Source: Mytilus californianus
Lineage: Eukaryota; Mollusca; Bivalvia; Mytilida; Mytilidae
Length of the DNA stretch: 64,000 nucleotides
NCBI RefSeq assembly: GCF_021869535.1
Contig: NW_026262581.1
Coordinates: 121,610,771 to 121,674,770, forward strand
Direction: 5' to 3'
In this document: positions 55,311-64,000 of the stretch, in pieces
How positions within the stretch are numbered: the stretch's first letter is position 1
Layout of the letters: every line of letters starts with the position of its first letter
Notes under the pieces: model-generated
Told to the model about the DNA's origin: nothing
Seen by the model: the letters and a program-made list of their open reading frames with translations, nothing else
The model's database searches: none
Made by a program: the position numbers and the translations under genes

Positions 55311-56865
55311 AACCAACAAAACACTTAGGTCACAAAGCATATTAATTTAAAGTCACTTTCAGTTATTTCACTTTTCATTATTTAGATAATATTTATTTAT
55401 CATAAATCAATACAACTATTTTTGGTTTGTGAAAATAGATTGCACTTTCCAGTAGTCTAATTGTCTTTGAATTTCGCCTTAAATTTAATTTCTAATATTG
55501 AAAATGTTAAATTGAGAATTCTAGAGCTTTTTTGGGTCTTTTCAAGGTGAATTACATAGTTTTACGTAGATGTACCTATTGACCAATAATTCAATAAATC
55601 TTTTCTTCTGAAGTTTTGAAGAGAAGACAAGTAAATGCCTTATGAAGTATTGATTATAGCTCCTGCATAATGTATTAATTTCCAAAGATTATACAGTAGG
55701 CGATATTAAAACAACCCAGAGGTCCTACAGAATATCGTTTCGGCACTTCCAATAATTACTCAATGTTGCTATAACAATAGCTTCTGTATTTATAGAACAA
55801 TAATATCAAATCTCCCTTTTATTGCAATATTTGCAACTTTTACAAGATAAAGACAAAGTACTTTAACATGTATTCTTTTATCAGTAATTTAATGTTAGTG
55901 TTGTATATCATTTTGTTAATGGAAGCATGTCGTTGTGCAGTTAATATCATTTTGTTAATGGAAGCATATCTTTGTGCAGTAAAAATTCTTACGTTTATAG
56001 CAGACCCGACCACTAAAAAAGAGGAATTGCATGAAATCTAAACGGGGTACGACCATACAGTTGAAGTATCTGGAATGAATGCATCATCAGTCACACGAGT
56101 CGAAGTCGCATCTTTCAGAAAGTGTCAAAACCTGGAACAAGACAAAATCGGACATTTGGGATCTTTTACAGAGATTTATAACAGATTGAAAATGTCATTA
56201 TTGTGTCATGCGTATCTTTAATACGTAAGGAGCCAATTTGTCGAATATCAAAGTAAGGAAAACGCCCTAACTGAATAAGATACATGTATAGAGATACTAG
56301 TAGTTCATGTTTTTTCTGCATTTGCTTATTTCTTCCTACAAGCAAAATCTTTCGTAGCGTGTATTTGCAAATTGATTTTTTTGCATGAACTTTTGAAGGC
56401 CAAATTTTCTGGAAGCCGAATATTCTTGGAATCAGTGACGTTACAAATACTCATACAAGGTACTTAGATGCAAAGTTGTAAACGTGTAATGACCGTCGTT
56501 GAGAAGTCAAACATCCAGCGTGACCGTTTTGTATTCCGTGTAATCAATAATTTCTGATGAGTTTATTTAATTCCAATTTCTTACTAACATAGATTTGATG
56601 TTGTTAAATTCGTCTCCTTCTGGTCGGTCCAATTTTAGAACGGCGGAAGATTTCAAACACATACATGTAAGATATCGATCAATTTGTAAAATAATGATAA
56701 TAATAGTTAACTGTTTTAAAACACATGGCTATCTTTTAACCAGGTTATTTTAGTAGAGTTAAGTTGCTTAATGCGGTATCCATAAATAAGTTAAAACCAT
56801 ATGATTCTTCAAATTTAACAAATAAGTTGTATAAATTATGTTTTATATAAAAGGATGGCTAAGTT
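55311..56865. other. Intergenic stretch
   Basis: AT-rich. A 38-bp direct duplication (ATATCATTTTGTTAATGGAA) lies at about 55906-55981. No gene seen. Confidence 0.45.
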
Positions 56866-56868
56866 TTA

Positions 56869-57060
56869 CTATACACCACTTGTACTTAGACTTTCTTTTA
56901 AAAGAAAATAATTTATTTCATCCAAATCTTTAAAAATGTACTGCAATTGAACTAATGTCTTCCCATACTCTAATTCGCTGACAGCTTTTCCGAATGCAGT
57001 GAACTCTACCATGCCATCTCTTGTTATAAATTCGCAGCCGCACTGCGCAAATGCGAAGGG
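56869..57060 (-). other. Possible 3'-terminal coding exon of an unrecognised gene
   Basis: Downstream of an acceptor-like tract (TTTCTCCCTTCGCATTTGCG then CAG), the minus strand reads CGCEFITRDGMVEFTAFGKA then a segment with ELEYGKTLVQLQYIFKDLDE, ending in a stop at 56869. Composition and codon variety look protein-like and unlike the surrounding repeats. I do not recognise the family and found no partner exon in 57100-64000, so this may be an exon, a retrocopy fragment or chance. Confidence 0.35.
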
Positions 57061-57194
57061 AGAAACCGTGATGAAATGAAAGGTAACCAAAGGTGGAAAT
57101 AAGACAGTATTAATCGGTTCCGAAAGAAAAGTTTTATTATACCAAATAATTCAACAGCTGTTATGACAAAATTTAATAAACTAATGGGAACGCA

Positions 57195-57545
57195 ACGACA
57201 CTATATTAAAAACATGCAAGACTAACAAAGGCCAGAGGCTCCTGACTTGGGACAGGCGCAAAAATGCGGCGGGGTTAAACATGTTTTGTGAGATCTCAAC
57301 CCTCCCCCTATACCTCTAGCCAATGTAGAATAAACAAACACACAGCAATACGCACAGTAAAACTCAGTTAAAAAGAAGTCCAAGTCCGATGTCAAAATAG
57401 ATAACAGAAGAAACTAAGCAAAATGACAATATGGTATGGGTTTTCCTCATTGTTGAAGACCGAACTGTGACCTATATTTTTTCAACCTCGTCCTCTGGTC
57501 TCTGGTGGATAATTGACCAATTGACAATCAAACTGCATCTCCTAA
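57195..57545 (-). mobile_element. Retroelement tail fragments, two orientations joined
   Basis: 57200-57430 (CAAGACTAACAAAGGCCAGA, GGCTCCTGACTTGGGACAGG, GGGTTAAACATGTTTTGTGA) is a copy of the tail behind the RT ORF at 38949. At about 57430 it switches to plus-orientation tail sequence of the other family (ATGGGTTTTCCTCATTGTTG, CTCTGGTGGATAATTGACC). Confidence 0.7.
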
Positions 57546-58800
57546 TATCTTTATATGTTGCATTAGAAATAATTTCGTGTCGACATGTATGAAATATAAT
57601 GCTGGAATGAAAGAATACACTTTATCGCTATTTGTCCGCCATTACTGGACATCACAAAGGTTCCCGTAAAATTTTAACGTCACAATAGAAAATATCTGAC
57701 GCCACAATGGAAAAGTGATTGTTGTATGACGTCAATAGTTCAAGAGGCGAAGATTCTTGGGTCAAGCTGCGCAGATTTCCAAATAGTGATAAGGTCTATC
57801 AAATGTTACCTGTGGGTATAGATTGAACCATGGTTATACAACCAGATTTAAATAGTATAACAGTCACAACATGTCTATAAACGGCTATTGTTTTCCAAAC
57901 AACCATATTACCACCTTGTCAATATGACGCCAATGGTGTCATAACCCTTCACTAGGGAAAAAAACACTGCTGAACAGTTATTGTCAGTAAGATAACGTCA
58001 CAAGCAGCTTAGAATAACGGCGTAAATGAGACTAATCAGTATGCATGACAATAATTTTGGATAAATTTTATTTTACATTAAATGTTGGGTTTTTTCAAAT
58101 ATCAGGTGCTAAACAAATCATTATTTTATAACTATTTTTTAATAATCAGTGTAGACTAAAGTATATTTTATGTAAAGTCTGACATAAACTTTAAAGAAAT
58201 GGATTCTCTATAAGTAACCATGTGATTTGTTGGCGGTCTATACCTAATATTAAACAAGAATGCCAACGAATTCAAGAGAATGACCAGATATTATTAGTAC
58301 ACTAAGCAATCAGTCTTATGATCTCCTGAAGAGCTTTCCATTATTAATTTTCCTTGCTCTGCTATTTTTCTATGTCAATAAGAAAGAATCAATATATTGG
58401 TCAATAAGAACAATTTAAGCATTTCTGACATACTTCTGGAATTGGGTTAAAAAGGGTATTCTGAAAAGTACAAATTTCTGTGATGCATTTATAGTTTCAT
58501 TTCAATTATCAATTATTGAAAAAAGGACGTCATAATTATAGCGAAACGTGAAGATAAAAAATAATAATGCTATAGTTCACATCGACTTGATCACATTCAA
58601 GAGTACATGTATGTTTCATTATAATACGTTATTTTGATTGGCTAACAGCAATCTCGCGTCATTCTGATATTAACCTTCATATCAAAATGAAATGTAACAT
58701 TCATCATGACACGTGCTTCCACAATAAAGTGCACAGGTAAATAAAAGAAAAACTTGATACAAATCGTGTTTTCATGATCCTAGCAAAAAAATGTAATTAT
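57546..58800. other. Intergenic stretch
   Basis: AT-rich; no gene or repeat family recognised. Confidence 0.4.
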
Positions 58801-58959
58801 AAGTATTGAATGCTTCTTTTAGTAATTTTTTAGGGTTGTAAATGCGTTGACCGGGCGCACATTTTTAGAATGAAGCGCTTCCGCGCTTCATACAAAATGT
58901 ACTTCGGTCAACGCTTTTACACCCCAATAAATTTACAAAAAGAAGCATTCAATTCTTAA
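58801..58959. mobile_element. Foldback element, ~78-bp imperfect arms
   Basis: AGTATTGAATGCTTCTTTT...GTTGTAAATGCGTTGACCGG and CGGTCAACGCTTTTACACCC...AAAAGAAGCATTCAATTCTT are imperfect reverse complements around GAAGCGCTTCCGCGCTTC. There is no coding capacity. Confidence 0.88.
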
Positions 58960-59469
58960 ATCAATGTGTTTTATTTTGGATATATATCATATTACAAGTG
59001 CAATTTTTACAAAAAATCATGATGAAATATAAATGAAATCCACACCTTTTCTGATTATTAGCCCCAAGTCTAACACATTCATCCATTTTCACCTAATTGA
59101 CCAGATGATGTAATGATACTTTTCTCGAATAGAATATATAGGAATACGAGCAGCTTATAGTTGTAACATATTGTATAAAATATTCAAAGCAAGAACGCGA
59201 AAAATTAAAAAAATGCCGGTAAATAGATAGATGAGCTCGAGATAAAACATTAAGAGTTTTACTTTACTCTTATATAGTCTATAATGATATCATGCAAATT
59301 TTTCAGTGGGCTGAACCCCAAGGATTGACAGGTGTAGGAATTAACGGTTCACAGACAGAAAAAAATCCAAGTTGAAAGGGGGCGTCGCGTCCTATTGGAT
59401 GTGCCGAATGTAAAAAGATTCAGTCACGCCCAGTCGGAATGGAGATATTAAATTCAAGGCCTCGTATAT
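58960..59469. other. Intergenic stretch
   Basis: No feature seen. Confidence 0.4.
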
Positions 59470-59871
59470 GGAGAGTGTCAGGATCAACTAGGGAGAGTGC
59501 CAGGATCAACCAAAGAGAGTGCAAGGATCTACTAGGGAGAGTGCAAGGATCAACTAGGGAGAGTGCAAGGCTCAACTAGGGAGAGTGCCAGGATCAACTA
59601 AGGAGAGTGCAAGGATCTACTAGGGAGAGTGCAAGGATCTACTAGGGAGAGTGCTAGGATCAACTAGTGAGAGTGCAAGGATCAACTAGGAGGGATAGTG
59701 CTAGGATCAACTAGGGAGAGTGCAAGGATCTACTAGGGAGAGTGCAAGGATCAACTAGGGAGAGTGCAAGGATCAACTAGGGAGAGTGCAAGGACCAATT
59801 AGGAGGGAGAGTGCAAGGATCAACAAGGGAGAGTGTCAGGATCAACTAGGAAGACTGCCAGGATTAACTGG
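59470..59871 (+). repeat. 22-bp minisatellite, ~18 copies
   Basis: Unit GAGAGTGCAAGGATCAACTA + GG with variants (CCAGGATCAAC, GGATCTACT, AGGAGGGAGAG). Copies differ by one to three bases and a few indels. Confidence 0.95.
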
Positions 59872-61690
59872 ACGTTAAAAGACCTTTTCATCAAATTTCT
59901 TATGTCTCCATAGATGGCCTAATGCAAGGTCAGAATGTTTTACCCTACCCACAGTAGCCTCTTTTCTAGTGATAGTCAAATTTGGATGTTCTTCATCCCG
60001 GTCGACCAACTTTGCAGAACCTTCCAATTAATTTATTTTCTCTTTTATTTGTTATCGTCCTGTATATATACAAGAAACATTTACCATTTGATGTTAGACT
60101 AAGAATAATCACTATCAACTATTATAATTTTTCTAAATGAAAAAAAAAACTTTGAAAGTATTGATTAGTACAACAGGATCATTTATTGTATTATAACTGG
60201 TTATGTCTCTTTACATTACTTCATGTCCCTGCTTCTTAGAGTTATATCTGGCCTGTATGTCTAAATGCGCATGCCAATTATCAAGTCTAAGGCGGTGAAT
60301 GTTATTTTAGTTTCAAACCAATTAACTCATAATGGTTAACATGTAGGACACTTCGCTGTTCATTTTGAAGGTTTTGTTTTCGTATTCTTTGCTTTGTACG
60401 GTTTTAATAAATACTGGCGGTTTTTCCAACAATATCATCAATAAAAATAGAATCCGGGTCCGATTTCATCTGAATTTTAATTGAACCTTAAATTTAGCTA
60501 CAAATATGGAACAAATTGCTTTTATTTTCTGTACACTTCCTGATTCGAGAAGTCGCATAACTATACCCACTTCTAATTGGCAGTGAAATTACCGATATAA
60601 ATAAGTTTTGTTATTTGAATTATATCTGAATTACGAAAATAGATAAACAATTATTTCAGGATAAAACGTATTTATAATATGGTATAATAACACATAAAAT
60701 CATGTTTCATAAAATGTGGTTAAAACCTAATATAAAGCCATCGTATGTTTCATTAAATGTACAAATTTTGAGTGTTTCCAAATCACAATATATTAAATAC
60801 GAGGGGATGATCAATAGACCAGAAATACCAATGAATATATTGTAAACGCATAAATCGGCTTTTTATTATCTAGAAACACTAAAACATTCTATGCATAAAA
60901 CACATACTAGTCCGACAACAAATAATACTTTGAGTTATATTTATCTCAATGAAGGTCTTCCATTTTTTTAAATGGGAAAAAGAGATTAAACATGGGCTTT
61001 TAAAGAAGATTATGCACCATGTAAGCGTTCTAGCAAGTATCGAGATGAAGAACAACATTCCATGTATTATATCTCTCTATATATTTTGCCATTAAAGTGC
61101 ACTGAACATTAATCCTTTTCAATGAACCCAAAGACAGATTAATAAAGGTCACGCCTTTGAATCAAATCAAACGTATAGTAAGAAACAACCAAACTGAAAC
61201 ACAGAAACGGAAGGCTTTAATCAGAACAGGCATCTGATTCTTATTTTCAAAAAATGGAGTAAATATTTACCATGACATTCAATTGATATTTTAAAATAGT
61301 CTGTTTCTATATGATCTATTATTTAAGAAATAACAGTAATGGCAGTGCGTGTTTTACTGAAGACTATGCCATATATTCGTGAACATTTTATCCCGAGTAG
61401 AGCGTATATTTAGGACCTTTCCATGATAGAATTGGAGATACATGGATTGTCATAAATTGTTCCTATTCCGATTGGAAAATGTTTTGACAAAAATCACGAG
61501 TTTTTCATAGGACGATACCATTAATAATTTCACAACGTTTGGTGCGCAAAATACTACACTACCTCTTTATTTACACTCAGACACAAAATATGTGTTACAT
61601 GAGGACAAATTACAAATCAAATACAATAAATGACAGAATAGACAGGAAACTAATAACAAAAGTATACTATCTAAAGATTACAAAACTTAT
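59872..61690. other. Intergenic stretch
   Basis: AT-rich, no gene or recognised repeat seen. Confidence 0.4.
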
Positions 61691-61708
61691 AGAGGTACAT
61701 GTATCTAA

Positions 61709-62075
61709 CTAGATGAGTGTAGATGGTTTCTTGATAAATATAGATAAATGATGTAATAACTGACAGTGACATAATGACAGCATCTTTTGCATTTTCAGTA
61801 CAGATGGGTATGTTGTATAATATTTCGGTATATTTTTCTTCCGAAGTTCAGTGATAGAAGTATTTTTACATACATATAAATAATGATATTCATCACCAAC
61901 ACATTCATTACATAAGGTACATAGACGATCGGTTCTAGCGACGTTGTACCATCTGCCAGTTTCCATGGGAATTTTAAGATTGCATGTTCTCAGTTTCGAA
62001 ATCCAGATTCTTTTATCCTCTGGAAGACGTAGTAAATAATTTTCAAGACCAAACTGAGCTTTAAATAATAGAATT
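61709..62075 (-). pseudogene. LINE C-terminal tail relic (Cys/His motif)
   Basis: The minus strand has a FGLENYLLRLPED-like lead, KLRTCNLKIPMETGRW, then CTLCNECVGDEYHYLYVC, the same Cys/His tail as the LINE at 46100-46424 but clearly diverged. Only the C-terminal part of the element is present. Confidence 0.75.
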
Positions 62076-62880
62076 TAAGTCCTGTACGTAAATTCAGTTA
62101 TCACGGTGCGCTGTACCATATATGTTTTGTTTGGTTATTAGTGAGTTTAAGTATACCGAATCTCATTGGTGGTTACTGAACCTTAAAATCTGACGTCACG
62201 AGCCTTTTTTCAATTTGGATCCAAGGAGGAAGGCAGAAGACTATTCAGCTAAAATATAAAACCAAAAGGAAATTTTTAATATTGTCAGGGAGAATTTAGA
62301 ATTATTTAAACCCTTGAAGTTATATTTGGTGGTTTAACTAACGCAAGAGAGGTGTTTCGTCATAAAGGGACGTCAATTATGAATTACTTTTTTACGTATG
62401 CTGACTGAAATACAGAAGCACATGGCGACCACATGGAAAAAAGAAAAAAAAAATCATTTCTCGAATTTTTTTACCAAGTTATTTTATTTGACTATTGCCA
62501 GTATTGGGTTTTATTTATAGATTGGGCATCCTTTCGATGAACTATAGTTCCACACTTATTCATCAGAAGTATTTCAACCGTGCCATGTCCCCCCCTCCCC
62601 TCCCCCCCCCAACCCCACCCCCACCCCGAATTATTTTTTCACGAATTGTGTCTGTGTGAAATTTGTCGACGTATTAACCGGTTAATCAATTGGAATTTTA
62701 TCCAGGTAACCGCTTACGGCTTAGACAGAGCTATTCAATTTTACATTTGATAGATACATTTGATTCCGGTCTACTTCTAAATTGTTGAAATACAGAGTAG
62801 TATCCACCACGCAAGTACCAAATAAACCATTCAATAAAGTGATGTACATGTGTAGATTAAAATTATGATTTTTTTTTTGT
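62076..62880. other. Intergenic stretch with C-rich tract
   Basis: 62588-62627 is a C-rich run with single T/A breaks; its minus strand has many G-tracts and strong G-quadruplex potential. Otherwise nothing seen. Confidence 0.6.
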
Positions 62881-62883
62881 AGA

Positions 62884-63760
62884 CTACTCTAATAGATAAG
62901 ATGTGACGCATTGTGAGGCTATTCTCGAATGCTTCTGCATCATCGATATTTGATAGTTTTGTTGGTAGGCTGTTCCCAGCCTTTGACGATACGAGGAAAC
63001 AATCTGTATTTGTGTGTGTTGGTTGATGCTAGATTTCTGAATTGATACATTGGTTGCCCTGTTTTGATGTTCTACATTATCTGGCATATTTATGGCTATT
63101 TAATGAGGTTATAGTATTTATAGTGCTTTATGAAACAGGCAGAGGTTTTTTACTTTTACGTCTGGTTTCTAATGACTGTTTTTATTTCCTAAAGTATGGT
63201 AGTGATTGATACAGGTTCTGTACTGTGTTAATGGTTATCGACTTTGCACTATTTCTATCTTTTTTATGAGATTTTGCTGGTTAGGTTTTATTGATCCGAA
63301 ACACTTCTGGCATTTACTACATTTGGTCTTGCAATAACTTCAAACTTGTTTTGCTTTATTTTCCTTTTTTTCCGGGAATTTATTGATATTCCTTCCCAGG
63401 AAGCCTAATGATTTATTTGCTTTAGCTACGATGTTATTGGTGTGTATATCCCATGTCGGGTTGATGGTGAACGGAAATCACATAAAAGGGGATTGGTCTA
63501 TCGGTATTTTCATATTGTAAGGTTTAATAATTAATTGATCTTGAATATATCTAAATTATGTTGTTTCCTTAAATTCTTTGAAAAATTATGCCAGGAATTA
63601 TTTATATATTTAAATAGACCAGAAATAATAAAGGTCCAAGTGTAGAACCTTGTGGAACTCCAAAGTTACAGATATATAACCAGATTCAATTGTTCCTATT
63701 AACTTATTGCATTATCTGAATAAGTAAGAACGAAAGAAGTAAATAGCAGCAAGATTTCCA
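62884..63760 (-). pseudogene. LINE reverse-transcriptase relic
   Basis: The minus strand has GVPQGSTLGPLLFLVYLN (around 63590-63655), the RT motif B block, then INPTWDIHTNNIVAKANKSL and GFLGRN (63390-63465), then RATNVSIQKS-type tail sequence to 62884. The catalytic YADD segment expected between the first two is missing, so the copy is internally deleted. Confidence 0.75.
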
Positions 63761-64000
63761 TAATCCAGTACCTTGTACGACTGCATCATTTGTGATAGTT
63801 TTTAGTGGAAATTTAACATCATTGTTCATTTTAGATTTTACTTAGTTTTAAATTTCTCCAGCTTGTGTGAGGATTTTGGATTAGGTTCTCACCTTCTTTG
63901 CTAAATAATGAGTTATGCAGTTTGCAATATCACATTAGGTTGCAAGACTCTATACGTTAACGAATTTTACAGTTTTTATCATTTATGGCATCCATAAAAT
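63761..64000. other. Right-edge sequence
   Basis: AT-rich; no feature recognised, possibly more of the decayed LINE. Confidence 0.35.

Noticed and set aside
59470..59871. CRISPR-like repeat-spacer array
   Set aside because: Units are contiguous 22-bp tandem repeats with no spacers, in an intron-rich eukaryotic sequence.

Overview
The window is AT-rich, intron-rich metazoan DNA. It carries one large, confidently recognisable host gene, and the rest is dominated by transposable elements and tandem repeats. Several repeat families look like ones I know from marine bivalves, especially Mytilus-type mussels: the CCTGACTTGGGACAGGC/GCGGGGTTAAACATGTT retroelement tail, elements ending in GGGGCATAAAA, and GACGACG-bearing tandem-core elements. 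A bivalve mollusc, probably a mussel, is my inference; no rRNA or mitochondrial marker confirms it.

Positions 730-33004 (minus strand): 22 exons of WASHC5 (strumpellin, the WASH-complex core subunit). They were reconstructed with consistent reading phase at every junction and give 954 codons from the initiator Met. About 205 C-terminal codons should lie beyond the left edge. The introns hold most of the repeats. Intron 1 has a hammerhead-ribozyme-like motif, a CATATG-rich terminal-inverted-repeat element and tandem-core elements. Intron 3 has a 3-kb minisatellite with 35-bp units and a 1266-bp tandem duplication. Intron 6 has a broken inverted repeat, a nested 1-kb element and 133-bp and 35-bp arrays. 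Introns 7, 8 and 10 hold other non-autonomous families, and intron 11 holds a 74-bp duplication of an exon edge.

Positions 33005-34330: putative WASHC5 5' flank, a perfect 82-bp palindrome and a decayed LINE reverse-transcriptase tail. Positions 38305-40140 (minus): a 5'-truncated retroelement with an open 372-codon RT ORF (GIPMGTNCAPL, YLDD), probably Penelope-like, and its 3' tail. Positions 42180-47275 (plus): a LINE relic with ORF1 remnant, endonuclease, RT and a Cys/His tail, carrying a nested 616-bp inverted-repeat element and a nested retroelement tail. Positions 47280-64000: no confident host gene; there is an inverted-repeat element with subterminal tandem repeats, a perfect 60-bp array, a 64-bp array, a foldback element, a 22-bp minisatellite, two LINE relics on the minus strand, and one exon-like ORF.

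No prokaryotic features, CRISPR arrays or intact multi-gene systems are present. The most interesting signals are structural: the ribozyme-like motif, a sequence shared between retroelement tails and the minisatellite, perfect or near-perfect duplications, and nested insertions with a readable empty site.
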